This document shows positions 1 through 10,810 of a stretch of 64,000 nt of DNA, in pieces. This DNA is from Streptosporangium amethystogenes (GTDB taxonomy: Bacteria; Actinomycetota; Actinomycetes; Streptosporangiales; Streptosporangiaceae): positions 1 through 64,000 of the forward strand of contig NZ_JOEQ01000023.1 in assembly GCF_000721075.1 (NCBI RefSeq), given 5' to 3'. The notes beneath the pieces were generated by a model. The model was not told the DNA's origin. It saw nothing but the letters and a program-made list of their open reading frames with translations, and did not search any database. Within the stretch, counting starts at the first letter, position 1. Each line of letters begins with the position of its first letter. The translations under genes and the position numbers were made by a program.

Positions 1-1
1 C

Positions 2-1091
2 CACTCCGGCAAGGTCCTCGACGTCTACAACTTCTCGACCGCCAACGGCGGCTCGATCGTCCAGTGGGCCGACGGCAACGGCACCAACCAGCAGTGGCGC
101 CTGGCCGACTCCTCCGGCGGCTACGTCCGCTTCATCAGCCGCCACAGCAACAAGGCCCTGGAGGTCCAGGGCGCCTCCACCGCCGACGGCGCCAACATCG
201 TCCAGTACGACGACTGGGGCGGCAACAACCAGGAACCCGAGGTCCGGGTGGGTCTCGCTCAAGGACTTCACCGTCGCCCCCTACAACGGCAGGCACCTCG
301 TCTACGCGACGACGCACGACAACGGCACGAGCTGGGGTTCGATGAACTTCGGCCTCTTCAGCAACTGGTCCGAGATGGCCTCGGCCAGCCAGAACGCGAT
401 GTCCTCGGCCGCTGTCGCGCCCACGCTCTTCTACTTCGCCCCGAAGAACATCTGGGTGCTCGCCTACCAGTGGGGCGGGACCGCCTTCTCCTACCGGACC
501 TCCACCGACCCCACCAATCCGAACGGCTGGTCATCGCAGCAGACGCTCTTCTCCGGAAGCATCTCCGGCTCCGGAACTGGACCCATCGACCAGACGCTCA
601 TCGGTGACAGCACGAACATGTACCTGTTCTTCGCCGGCGACAACGGCAAGATCTACCGGGCCAGTATGCCCATCGGCAACTTCCCCGGCAATTTCGGCAC
701 CACGTCGACCGTGATCATGAGCGACACGACGAACAACCTGTTCGAAGCCGTTCAGGTCTACAAGCTCCAGAACCAGAACCAGTACCTCATGATCGTCGAG
801 GCGATCGGCTCGCAGGGCCGCTACTTCCGCTCGTTCACGGCCACCAGCCTGAACGGCACCTGGACCCCGCAGGCCGCGACCGAGGGCAACCCCTTCGCCG
901 GCAAGGCCAACAGCGGCGCCACCTGGACCAACGACATCAGCCACGGCGAGTTGATCCGCACCAACGCCGATCAGACCATGACCGTCGACCCCTGCAACCT
1001 GCAGCTGCTCTACCAGGGACGCAGCCCCAGCTCCGGCGGCGACTACGGCCTCCTGCCCTACCGGCCGGGTGTGCTGACACTGCAGCGCTGA
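2..1091 (+). pseudogene. GH62 alpha-L-arabinofuranosidase with N-terminal CBM13, frameshifted and 5'-truncated by the window edge
   Basis: The first ~230 bases (frame 2) encode a ricin-type CBM13 with the repeats NQQWRL and a following NNQ. From about base 237 the reading moves to frame 3 and encodes a GH62 catalytic domain ([51 protein letters not shown]) ending at 1091. GH62 enzymes are secreted and release arabinose from arabinoxylan. In the family a Ser/Gly-rich linker and a short GH62 N-terminus lie between the two domains; here they are absent and the join is out of frame, so a deletion plus frameshift (or a collapsed assembly) sits at about 225-240. No in-frame start links the GH62 part to a signal peptide, so the gene as read would not make a normal secreted enzyme. 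GH62 identity is firm; broken status depends on sequence accuracy. Confidence 0.8.
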
Positions 1092-1269
1092 CGGCGTGAC
1101 ACAGGTCCGGCTCAAGCGTTCCTGACGTTCACCGCGAAGACGTACACCCCGTCGGGTGAGCGTAATCGCTGATCCCCCTGAACCGCCCCGGACGTGGCGA
1201 ACACTCCGTCCCGCCACGTCCGGGGCCACCAGCACCCCCCGTCAAACATCCGCCCGAGGGAGACGACAG

Positions 1270-3105
1270 GTGAGACCCGTACTTAGCGGGGCCAGGAGGA
1301 GATCTCGCCACCTGGTTCTCTGGACCGTGAGCCTGTTCCTGCTGACCACGTTGTTGCCGTCCCCGGCCAGGGCCGACAACCCGATCGTGCAGACCATCTA
1401 CACCGCCGACCCGGCGCCGCTCGTCCACAACGGCCGCCTCTACCTCTACACCGGCCACGACGAGGACGGCTCGACGTACTTCACCATGCGTGACTGGCGG
1501 GTGTACTCCACCACGGACATGGCCAACTGGACCGACCACGGCTCACCGATGAGCCTGGCCACCTTCGCCTGGGCCGACGCCAACGCCTGGGCCGGCCACG
1601 TCGCCTACCGCAACGGGAAGTTCTACTGGTACGTCCCGGTGCGGAACCGGGCGACCGGCGGCATGGCCATCGGGGTCGCGGTCGGCGACAGCCCCACCGG
1701 GCCCTTCCGGGACGCACTGGGCCGCCCGCTGGTCGAGAACGGCGAGATCGACCCCAACGTCCTCATCGACGACGACGGCCAGGCCTACCTCTACTGGGGA
1801 AACCCCCGCCTGTGGTACGTCCGGCTGAACACCGACATGATCTCCTACTCCGGCAGCCCGACCCAGATTCCGCTCACCACGGCGGGGTTCGGCACGCGAA
1901 ACGGCAACGCCAGCCGTCCCACCCTCTACGAGGAGGGACCGTGGGTCTTCAAGCGCAACGGCCTCTACTACAACGTGTTCGCCGCCGAATGCTGCTCGGA
2001 GTTCATCGGCTACTCCACGGCCCCCAGCGCCACCGGGCCGTGGACCTACCGCGGGACGGTCATGCCGAAGCAGGGGTCGAGCTTCACCAACCACCCCGGG
2101 ATCATCGACTTCGCCGGGAACTCGTACTTCTTCTACCACAACGGCGCCCTCCCCGGCGGGGGCGGTTACACCAGGTCGGTGGCCGTGGAGAGGTTCAGCT
2201 ACAACGCCGACGGCACCATCCCGACCATCAACATGACCACCGCCGGCCCTCCGCAGGTGGGGACGCTGAACCCGTACGTCCGCCAGGAGGCCGAGACCAT
2301 CGCCTGGGGGACCGGAGTCGAGACCGAGCCGTCCAGCGAAGGCGGCATGAACGTCGGCTTCATCGAGAACGGCGACAACATCAAGGTCAAGGGCGTCGGC
2401 TTCGGCAGCGGAGCCTCCTCCTTCACCGCCCGGGTGGCCTCGGGCACCAGCGGCGGCCAGATCGAGGTCCGGCTCGGCAGTGCCACCGGCACCCTCGTGG
2501 GCACCTGCACCGTCCCCGGCACCGGCGGCTGGCAGAACTGGACCACCGTCACCTGCCCGGTGAGCGGGGCCACCGGAACCCGCGACCTGTATCTCCGGTT
2601 CGCCGGCGGCAGCGGCTACCTGCTCAACCTCAACTGGTGGCAGTTCACCCCGGGCGGCGGCAGCGGCGGGAACCTGCTGACCAACGGCACGATGGAGGAC
2701 GGCACGACGGGCTGGACCAGCTCCGGCGGCACCCTGTCCTCCGCCACCGATGTGGCTCACGGCGGCAGCCGGTCCCTGCTCAACTCCGGCCGTACGTCAG
2801 CCTGGCAGGGCCCCCACCAGAACGTGACGTCGAGCCTGACCAACGGCAAGAGCTACACCACCAGCGTCTGGGTACGGTCGCAGAGCGGCACCCCCAGCGC
2901 GAAGGCGACCCTGACGTTCACCGCCGACGGCACGACGAACTACGTCCAGCTCACCCCGGCACAAACGGTGAACACGAACGGCTGGACCCAGCTGACCGGC
3001 ACCGCGACCGTGTCGTGGACCGGCACGCTGACCAACGCCTCCTTCTACGTCGAGACGGCCGCGGGAACCGACGGCCTCTACATCGACGACGCCTCCTTCC
3101 AATGA
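1270..3105 (+). CDS. Secreted GH43 arabinofuranosidase/xylosidase with CBM6 and a C-terminal carbohydrate-binding-like domain
   Basis: A 611-residue secreted enzyme. I chose GTG 1270 because a GGGAG element precedes it and the next residues form a signal peptide (basic stretch, LVLWTVSLFLLTTLL, cleavage near ARADN, residue ~35). GH43 five-blade propeller at ~35-335: candidate general base Asp in TADPAPL (~46), pKa-modulating Asp in GEIDPNV (~161), catalytic Glu in YEEGPW (~222). CBM6 at ~337-465 (VRQEAETIAW start, LNLNWWQF end), then a Gly/Ser linker and a CBM4_9-like beta domain (NLLTNGTMEDGTTGW). The GH43-CBM6 order resembles arabinoxylan arabinofuranohydrolases, so arabinose removal from xylan is the likeliest activity, though beta-xylosidase is possible. 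It lies 22 bp before the esterase gene, in a co-directional hemicellulase group. Confidence 0.88.
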   Translation: MRPVLSGARRRSRHLVLWTVSLFLLTTLLPSPARADNPIVQTIYTADPAPLVHNGRLYLYTGHDEDGSTYFTMRDWRVYSTTDMANWTDHGSPMSLATFAWADANAWAGHVAYRNGKFYWYVPVRNRATGGMAIGVAVGDSPTGPFRDALGRPLVENGEIDPNVLIDDDGQAYLYWGNPRLWYVRLNTDMISYSGSPTQIPLTTAGFGTRNGNASRPTLYEEGPWVFKRNGLYYNVFAAECCSEFIGYSTAPSATGPWTYRGTVMPKQGSSFTNHPGIIDFAGNSYFFYHNGALPGGGGYTRSVAVERFSYNADGTIPTINMTTAGPPQVGTLNPYVRQEAETIAWGTGVETEPSSEGGMNVGFIENGDNIKVKGVGFGSGASSFTARVASGTSGGQIEVRLGSATGTLVGTCTVPGTGGWQNWTTVTCPVSGATGTRDLYLRFAGGSGYLLNLNWWQFTPGGGSGGNLLTNGTMEDGTTGWTSSGGTLSSATDVAHGGSRSLLNSGRTSAWQGPHQNVTSSLTNGKSYTTSVWVRSQSGTPSAKATLTFTADGTTNYVQLTPAQTVNTNGWTQLTGTATVSWTGTLTNASFYVETAAGTDGLYIDDASFQ

Positions 3106-3127
3106 CCAGACAGAAAGGAGTCACCCC

Positions 3128-4402
3128 ATGTCCAGACACGGACCCCTGCTCACCGCCATCACGGTCGCGGCGCTTCTCGTCCTCTGCATGGGTGTCGCGG
3201 CGATAAGCCACAGTGCGAGCGCGAGCACGTCGAGCAGCGCCCTCGCGGCGACCGCTGGATGTGGCAGGACACCGACCCTCCAGAACGGCACCAACACGAT
3301 CCAGAGCAGCGGCAAGAACCGCAGCTACATCCTGAGAATCCCCGCCAACTACGACAACCAGCGGCCGTACCGGCTGATCTTCGGTCTCCACTGGCTGGGC
3401 GGCACCGCCACCGACGTCGCCACCGGCCAGACCGTGCAGCGCGACGTCTGGTCCTACTACGGGCTCCAACGACTGGCCGGCGAAAGCACGATCTTCGTCG
3501 CGCCACAGGGCCTCAACAACGGCTGGGCCAACAGCGGCGGCGAAGACGTGACCTTCGTCGACGACATGATCCGGCGGATCGAGGCCGACCTCTGCGTCGA
3601 GACGACACAGCGTTTCGCCCTTGGCTTCAGCTACGGCGGCGCCATGAGCTTCGCGCTCGCCTGTGCGAGGGCCGACGTCTTCCGTGCCGTCGCGGTCTAC
3701 TCCGGTGGACAGCTCAGCGGATGCGGCGGCGGCACCCAGCCGATCGCCTACTTCGCGGCGCACGGCCTGCGGGACAGCGTGCTGAACATCTCCGGCGGGC
3801 GGTCGATGCGAGACAGGTTCGTCCGGAACAACGGCTGCACCGCCCAGAACCCGCCCGAGCCCGGCCAGGGCAGCCTGACACACCGGAGCACCACGTACTC
3901 GGGCTGCGCGGCCGGCCGTCCGGTCGTCTGGGCCGCCTTCGACGAGGGCCACATCGCCGCCCCACAGGACGGGGCGCCCGGCGACAGCGGTTCCAGAACA
4001 TGGCTGCCGGAAGAGACGTGGAGGTTCTTCACCCAGTTCCAGTCCACCCCTACTCCGACCCCCACTCCGACTCCGACCCCCACTCCGACTCCGTCGGGAC
4101 CGGTCACGGGGGCGTGCGCCGCGACCATCCGGGTGACCAATTCGTGGCAGGGCGGCTTCCAGGGTGAGGTCACCGTGCGCGCGGGCAACTCCGCGATCAA
4201 CGGCTGGACCGTCAACTGGAACTGGCCCGGCTCGCAGGCCATCACCCAGGTCTGGGGAGGCGTCCGCTCCGGCTCCGGCTCGAACGTGACGGTACGCAAC
4301 GAGACATGGAACGGCTCGCTGGGCGCCAACGCGAGCACGACCTTCGGCTTCCTCAGCAACGGCACACCGGCCGCCCCGGCGGCCACCTGCGCCGGCCCGT
4401 GA
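3128..4402 (+). CDS. Secreted feruloyl/acetylxylan esterase (CE1, LpqC-like) with CBM2
   Basis: A 424-residue secreted alpha/beta hydrolase. The ATG follows AGAAAGGAG, and residues 1-38 are a signal peptide. The catalytic domain (~45-305) has the nucleophile elbow GFSYGG (Ser ~169), an HWLGG oxyanion-hole region and the catalytic His in FDEGHIAAP (~274), with paired cysteines typical of CE1 feruloyl esterases and PHB-depolymerase-like proteins. A Thr-Pro linker follows, then a CBM2 cellulose-binding module (~328-424: CAATIRVTNSW, GWTVNWNWPG, WNGSLGANAST). By family it cleaves ferulate or acetyl esters on arabinoxylan while tethered to cellulose. The neighbouring GH62, GH43 and GH27 enzymes support a side-chain-removal role. 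Polyester depolymerase activity is the main alternative. Confidence 0.87.
   Translation: MSRHGPLLTAITVAALLVLCMGVAAISHSASASTSSSALAATAGCGRTPTLQNGTNTIQSSGKNRSYILRIPANYDNQRPYRLIFGLHWLGGTATDVATGQTVQRDVWSYYGLQRLAGESTIFVAPQGLNNGWANSGGEDVTFVDDMIRRIEADLCVETTQRFALGFSYGGAMSFALACARADVFRAVAVYSGGQLSGCGGGTQPIAYFAAHGLRDSVLNISGGRSMRDRFVRNNGCTAQNPPEPGQGSLTHRSTTYSGCAAGRPVVWAAFDEGHIAAPQDGAPGDSGSRTWLPEETWRFFTQFQSTPTPTPTPTPTPTPTPSGPVTGACAATIRVTNSWQGGFQGEVTVRAGNSAINGWTVNWNWPGSQAITQVWGGVRSGSGSNVTVRNETWNGSLGANASTTFGFLSNGTPAAPAATCAGP
4050..4094 (+). repeat. Short tandem repeat encoding a Thr-Pro linker
   Basis: Alternating ACTCCGACCCCC-type units encode TPTPTP between the esterase and CBM2 domains. Such linkers are common in actinobacterial cellulases. 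Unit number may vary by slippage, in steps that keep the frame when whole codons are gained or lost. Confidence 0.85.
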
Positions 4403-6160
<1,758 letters not shown>

Positions 6161-6213
6161 TCACAACGCGTTCAAGGTCCGACTCCCCGTACCACGTGAG
6201 CCGCCGGAGCCCA

Positions 6214-6244
6214 CTCGCCGTCGCCGTGCCCCAGCGGCGGCGAG
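6214..6244 (+). terminator. Hairpin downstream of the GH27 gene
   Basis: Left arm CTCGCCGTCGCCG and right arm CGGCGGCGAG around a short loop, 53 bases after the GH27 stop, without a T-tract. A probable actinomycete-type terminator. The rest of 6161-6646 shows no convincing gene. Confidence 0.5.
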
Positions 6245-6534
6245 CGTGATCCGTACGGCCGCCTTCACGACGGTGGGCGGCCCTCCAGGGCGGCGAGAGG
6301 GTACGGCCTGTCTCGTCGTCGTAGTAGGCCGGCGGCGCACCCCGGTGGAAGCTGTGCGCGCCCGCCGACGTTCCTGCTCTCAACCACCCCGAGAGGGTGT
6401 CGGCCCTCCCCTCCACCATGTAAAAGGTTTTCTGCGTCGATATGTGCGGCGTACCGGTGAAGGTATATGGAGCCAGGTACGAGCGGGCGTACGAAGCCGA
6501 TCGAGGTGATCAGGCCCTGGCATAGGATCGGGTT

Positions 6535-6577
6535 CGGACTGCGGGGAGGGACCTCATTGAGGCTCCCCGGTAGTCCG
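6535..6577 (-). terminator. Hairpin downstream of the NYN gene
   Basis: Arms CGGACT.GGGGAG and CTCCCC.AGTCCG pair with one small bulge, 70 bases beyond the stop of the minus-strand NYN gene. It could end transcription of that gene. No T-run is present. Confidence 0.4.
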
Positions 6578-6646
6578 GACAGTTTGGTACGCGGGTTGGA
6601 GCACATCGGGCCAGCTATTGCTTGGTGCAGGTCGGCACGATGGATG

Positions 6647-7117
6647 TCAGGCAGCCAGAGCCAGCGTCGGAGGCAGATAGGTGATGTCGCTGGTGGCGGT
6701 GTAAAGGCGCCAGTTCAGCGAAGCGGGGCGGCTGACCACGGTCACGTGCGGTCCCGCTGCCGCCAGCCAGGCAGCCAGGTCAGCGAAGTACCCGTCTCCC
6801 GAACCGATGACGACTCGCTCGAACCGCAGGTCGATCCTGCCGCTCACGGCCGCTTCGGCGAGGGCGCTGTCGGCTCCGTCGATGCCCGGGCGGATCAGCA
6901 GCTGCACCCCACGGAGCGCGATTCCCACACTCACCATGGAGCGAGGGTTCACCGCGACGATGAACTGATCCATGGAGCCGATCGGGACGCGCTCCCGATA
7001 CTCGTTCATCGTCTGCCTCACCTCAGCCGTCGTCGGCGAGGAGGACGCCGTCAGGTTCTCGATGTCCAGAAGGTGGATCGACCGTCCGTCACGCAGGGAT
7101 CTCATAGCCCGCCCCAC
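6647..7117 (-). CDS. NYN-domain (PIN-like) putative ribonuclease
   Basis: A 156-residue cytoplasmic protein made almost wholly of an NYN/LabA fold. The PIN-like acidic set is visible: LLDIENL near residue 17, GADSALAEA near 82, and SGDGYFADLAAWLAAAG near 104, the usual metal-binding Asp positions. NYN proteins are metal-dependent RNases or DNases, often in toxin or defence settings. Met1 and Met5 are alternative starts. It is divergent from the GrpE-like gene and shares with it a 145-bp region holding an inverted ACTGTGAAC pair, so the two are probably co-regulated. Its substrate cannot be inferred. It is read here as the effector or processing nuclease of the Hsp70/helicase locus. Confidence 0.82.
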   Translation of the reverse strand: MGRAMRSLRDGRSIHLLDIENLTASSSPTTAEVRQTMNEYRERVPIGSMDQFIVAVNPRSMVSVGIALRGVQLLIRPGIDGADSALAEAAVSGRIDLRFERVVIGSGDGYFADLAAWLAAAGPHVTVVSRPASLNWRLYTATSDITYLPPTLALAA

Positions 7118-7131
7118 TCACTTCTCTCTGT

Positions 7132-7262
7132 GGCAAGTACATTGAGAGTAATTACTGTGAACTGAGTATGCAACTCTTTTGTCGGAGAGGTGTTCACAGT
7201 GAAGCCGCCTGGAGGGCAAGAACATCAACTACTTCGCCGTAGAACGCCGCGAACCCCCTACA
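7132..7262. promoter_or_regulatory. Divergent promoter region with inverted ACTGTGAAC sites
   Basis: ACTGTGAAC at 7154-7162 and its reverse complement GTTCACAGT at 7192-7200 form a spaced dyad in an AT-richer patch between the NYN gene and the GrpE-like gene. The same core occurs at 14139-14147 (before the helicase) and as ACTGTGAAT at 20891-20899 (before hsdM). This suggests one regulator for the whole locus. Confidence 0.55.
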
Positions 7263-9089
7263 GTGACCCTCGTGGATCGAACTGAGGTCGTCGTGCGAAG
7301 GCCACGGCAAGCCGGTGAACCGCCGCGCGTGGGAAAGGTCCTCGCCCGCAAGGGGACGGCCGCCACCGTTCAATGGCACGATGACGGCTTCATCGAGGAG
7401 AACGTACGGCTCGGCAGCCAAAATCTGCTGGCCGTGGAAGGAAGCGTGCGCCACCTGTCCCTGGTCGATTCGGCAGAGTTGCAGAGGCGCTTCGCGGACG
7501 ATCCGATGGGAGTCGTCATTCAATTGCTGCGCGAGCACACCAGAGGATTCAAAGGAACGGAGATCAAATCGACGCTGGTGGAGTTCGGCCTCGAAAAGAC
7601 GACCGTCGACAAGAAGTGGAAGATCCTCCAGCCTCAGCTCACCGGTCGGGATGACGTCAAGTTCCACTCGAACGTCTACACATGGAAACCTTCCAGGAAA
7701 GCACCCGAGTCTGACGAGTCTCCGTCACCTCCCGATTCCGGGAAACAACCGAGAAAGCAGCCGAGCGAACCGTTCGCGACCCGGCTGAGCGAACTCCTCG
7801 ACGCCGCCGCCCCCCGGACCGTCCAGGACTTTCTCGCCACACCTCTCCGTACGGGTGTCCTCCTGGGCCGACTGAACCACACCGCGATCGACGAGCTGCT
7901 GTCCGAGCTGGAGGAGGCCGATCGCCGGGCTTTCTCGGTCATGCTGCTCGCCGTACCGGGGAGAGCCCCAGGTGACCCGCTGCCGACGGAGATCTATCGT
8001 GACGTGCTCATCGCCGCGGCGGCCGAGTTTCGGGCAGAACCGTCTCCGGCCCTGCGGCCCGCCGTGGCGTGGCTGCTGCGGAAAGTAGCGGACACGACGT
8101 TACCCCCCGGGGCGGTCGAGCCGTTCGTTCAGCTGGCGCTCCTGCTGACCCAGGACCCGCAGAAAGCGGAGCTGAAAGCGTTGGAAGCCGGAGCGGGCGC
8201 GATCAGCAGGACGCTGCCCGCTACGCACCATGGCCTGGTCAGAATCGCCGAACAACTGCCGTTCACTCCCGAGGGCGGCCGGACCAAGCTGACGGTCGCG
8301 GTCGGAGAGAGATGGCCGGCGGACGTTTTGGACAAGCGATGGTGGGCCGGGATGACGGTGCAGGACCTCGTCGATTGCGCCGGGGGGAGGTTCGGGCGGC
8401 TGACGCGTTCACCGGAGGTGGTCGAGGCGATCATTCGGCCGCTGCTGGAACGTGAGCTCGCCGGGGCAACGACCCGTGCGCGTCTCAGCCTCTTCCTGGG
8501 AATGCCTTCACAGTACGCCGAGCTTTTGCCGGTCCCCGCGGTCGCCGAGGCGTTCGCGAGGGTCGGGCGGCGGGACCCTCTCGCCGCCTCCTGGGTTGAC
8601 GCTCTGAGTGAGCAGGACCGGCTGGACGCGCTCAGGGAGGACGCGCGGCGAGCGCGGGAGGAGGCCGCAGCGGCGGCCGAACGCGCCGAGGCGGCCGAAG
8701 AACGTCGCCGTGAGCTCGCCGACCGGCTCCAGCGGTTGGAGGAGCAACTGCGTGATCTACAGGGCACCGAGGTCACGATCCGGACCGCTCAGGAACGCCA
8801 GATCAAAATAGACGTCATCCGAGCGCTCGCCGACCTGGCCGCGGAGGTCGAGGAACTCACCGCCGCGAAGGCTGCACCGGAAATTCTCGTGGAGCGGGTT
8901 CGCGGTTTGGCGGCCACGCATTCGCTAAGGCCGATCGGAAACGCGAACGACGACGCGATTTTCGACCCCGAACTTCACGAACCCATCTACGGCACTCCAG
9001 AGCCCGAAGTCCCGGTTCTTGTGATTCGTCCGGGTTACATATGGAATGAGCTGGTACTCCAACGAGCCCTTGTCGACCCAAAAGAATAA
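7263..9089 (+). CDS. GrpE-like protein with N-terminal SH3/KOW-like and winged-helix-like regions
   Basis: A 608-residue cytoplasmic protein. Residues ~20-60 (PRVGKVLARKGTAATVQW) resemble a small beta-barrel. Residues ~75-140 look like a winged helix (GFKGTEIKSTLVEFGLEK, FHSNVYTWKPS). The middle is helical. Residues ~456-501 are a long Ala/Glu/Arg coiled coil. The C-terminus (~510-605) carries the GrpE pattern: DDAIFDPELHEPIYGTPEPE, then VLVIRPGYIWNELVLQRALV, matching the GrpE beta-wing phrase in which a FDPxLHEA segment precedes a GYxxxxxVLRPA segment. GrpE is the nucleotide exchange factor of DnaK. An Hsp70-like gene begins 71 bases downstream, so this is probably its dedicated exchange factor. 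It is about three times the usual GrpE length. GTG 7263 is used; GTG 7272 is possible. Confidence 0.72.
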   Translation: MTLVDRTEVVVRRPRQAGEPPRVGKVLARKGTAATVQWHDDGFIEENVRLGSQNLLAVEGSVRHLSLVDSAELQRRFADDPMGVVIQLLREHTRGFKGTEIKSTLVEFGLEKTTVDKKWKILQPQLTGRDDVKFHSNVYTWKPSRKAPESDESPSPPDSGKQPRKQPSEPFATRLSELLDAAAPRTVQDFLATPLRTGVLLGRLNHTAIDELLSELEEADRRAFSVMLLAVPGRAPGDPLPTEIYRDVLIAAAAEFRAEPSPALRPAVAWLLRKVADTTLPPGAVEPFVQLALLLTQDPQKAELKALEAGAGAISRTLPATHHGLVRIAEQLPFTPEGGRTKLTVAVGERWPADVLDKRWWAGMTVQDLVDCAGGRFGRLTRSPEVVEAIIRPLLERELAGATTRARLSLFLGMPSQYAELLPVPAVAEAFARVGRRDPLAASWVDALSEQDRLDALREDARRAREEAAAAAERAEAAEERRRELADRLQRLEEQLRDLQGTEVTIRTAQERQIKIDVIRALADLAAEVEELTAAKAAPEILVERVRGLAATHSLRPIGNANDDAIFDPELHEPIYGTPEPEVPVLVIRPGYIWNELVLQRALVDPKE

Positions 9090-9160
9090 ATATTAGAAAA
9101 TATCGGCATTATGCCGTAGTTTGACCGTGGTTTCCACGGACGGACGACGGAGGTAACCGG

Positions 9161-10810
9161 GTGGCCGGGCGGCGTGTGATCGGTGTTGATTTCGGAACCT
9201 CGACCTCGTTGGTAGCCGAGCAGGTCGGCAGGACGTCGGTGGAGATCACGCCGCTGGGACGTCGCGGTACGCCGTGGCTCCCCTCGGTCGCCGGGCTCCG
9301 GGACGGCTCCCTCCTGATCGGCGAGGAGGCCGAACTCCTGCCGGCCGGCCAGGTCATCAGGTCGGCGAAGCGAGCTATCACGGAGAACAGGAAGACACTC
9401 CGCGCGGGTAACGTCGAACTGGACGCAGACTCGGTGATCATCGCGCTTCTCGGTGAAATCGCGAAGCGCACCAAGGCCGCCGGACTCTCCCTCTCGGACG
9501 CCCACGAGATCCGGCTCGGCTGCCCCGCGATGTGGACCGGTGACCAGCGGGAACGCCTACTCGCTCTCGCCGCGGAAGCGGACATCCCGGTCAGTACCGC
9601 CAGTCTCATCGATGAGCCCATCGCGGCCGGTGTCGCCTGGGCCGCTCACCGCTTCTCCCGGTCAGGCCCCCGTCCACAGGGGAAGCTCCTGGTCTTCGAC
9701 ATGGGTGGTGGCACCCTCGACATCGCGGTGTTGAACATCGCGGGCAAGGACTACCCCGAGATCACGGTTCTGTCCGCTCTTGGCATCAACCTCGCCGGCG
9801 ATACCCTGGACGGGGCCATCGCGCGGCAGTTCACCGATGAGCTCGGCAGCCTCCTGGACGACTTCCCTGACAGAGGGAACGTCCAGGCGAAGCTGCTCAG
9901 TGTGGCGCGCCAGGCGAAGGAGGCCCTGTCCACCCGCGTCTCCTTCCCGGTCGTCTTCCGGGCGCTGGGTGATCTTCCATCGACCCGCTACCTGCGTGAG
10001 CAGCTGGTCGAGGCGTTCACCCCGCAGATGACCCAGGCCGTGGAGTACGTCCAGGCCGCCCTCCGCGCCGCGAAACTGACCGAGATAGTCCCCCGGCAGG
10101 GCGGTTCGGGCGGATACACCACGCACTCCCCCGACGTCCTGCGGAGCAAGGGAGGGTCCGATCTGACCGGAGAGATTGGCTATGTCCTTTTCGCTGGAGG
10201 TATGAGCCGCATTCCCCACGTCGGCGAGCGGATCGGCGCGCTCTTCCCGCACGCGGAGATCGCCCACGAGGTGGGCGTCGGCCCCGAGCAGGCCATTGTG
10301 GCCGGGCTGGCCAACACCGCCGAGTACGAGCGGCTCAACCTCCACCGGCCCAGCGCCGATTTCATCCTGGAGTGGGACGGCGGCGAGCAGCTGCTCTACC
10401 GCGCGCACACCCCGCTGTACGAGGGCTGGGAGCTCTGGTCCAAGGCGAGCGTCTACTACGAGCGGCGTGGGCGTGACTTCATCTGCCCGCGCCGGGGCAT
10501 GGGCCGACTTCGGGTCCGGTCGTTGTACGGCGAAACCGTCAAGATCAAGATCGCGGGCACCGGCCGGACGGTGGACACTCTGCCGTTCCAGCTCGGCGAG
10601 GACATGTGCTTCCGGATGCATCCGAACGGCCTGATCTCCCTCACCAACGCGTCCGGTTACCTGCAGAGTTTCCGGGTGGACCGCTGGCCGGTGATGCGGG
10701 GAGGTGACTTCGCGACGCTGGAACTGCAGCGGCTCACCGCTCCTCCGCCCCCCTCCCGCGAGGACGACTGGGGGTACGGCCAGAAGGACTGGGCGCCACC
10801 GAAGCGCTGA
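9161..10810 (+). CDS. Atypical Hsp70/DnaK-like ATPase
   Basis: A 549-residue protein; GTG 9161 has a good GGAGGT site. The actin-like ATPase fold shows phosphate-1 (VIGVDFGTSTSLVAE, ~6-20), phosphate-2 (VFDMGGGTLDIAVLN, ~183) and adenosine (LFAGGMSRIPHVGERIG, ~347) motifs. The C-terminal ~165 residues do not look like the DnaK beta-sandwich plus lid; they read as a divergent beta-rich domain ending in a Pro-rich tail, so client binding is probably specialised. It is co-transcribed with the GrpE-like gene. Its last 77 bases overlap the 3' end of the convergent helicase gene. Not the housekeeping dnaK: no dnaJ, grpE or hspR context is seen. Role in a defence assembly is inference. Confidence 0.85.
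   Translation: MAGRRVIGVDFGTSTSLVAEQVGRTSVEITPLGRRGTPWLPSVAGLRDGSLLIGEEAELLPAGQVIRSAKRAITENRKTLRAGNVELDADSVIIALLGEIAKRTKAAGLSLSDAHEIRLGCPAMWTGDQRERLLALAAEADIPVSTASLIDEPIAAGVAWAAHRFSRSGPRPQGKLLVFDMGGGTLDIAVLNIAGKDYPEITVLSALGINLAGDTLDGAIARQFTDELGSLLDDFPDRGNVQAKLLSVARQAKEALSTRVSFPVVFRALGDLPSTRYLREQLVEAFTPQMTQAVEYVQAALRAAKLTEIVPRQGGSGGYTTHSPDVLRSKGGSDLTGEIGYVLFAGGMSRIPHVGERIGALFPHAEIAHEVGVGPEQAIVAGLANTAEYERLNLHRPSADFILEWDGGEQLLYRAHTPLYEGWELWSKASVYYERRGRDFICPRRGMGRLRVRSLYGETVKIKIAGTGRTVDTLPFQLGEDMCFRMHPNGLISLTNASGYLQSFRVDRWPVMRGGDFATLELQRLTAPPPPSREDDWGYGQKDWAPPKR

Noticed and set aside
1156..1269. Upstream ATG for the GH43 gene
   Set aside because: The extra 38 residues are Arg/Pro-rich and would bury the signal peptide; GTG 1270 has a ribosome binding site.
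4050..4094. CRISPR or minisatellite
   Set aside because: The units are codon-level TP repeats of a protein linker; no spacers.
9161..10810. Housekeeping DnaK
   Set aside because: It lacks the DnaK substrate-binding domain and lid, and no dnaJ or hspR is adjacent.
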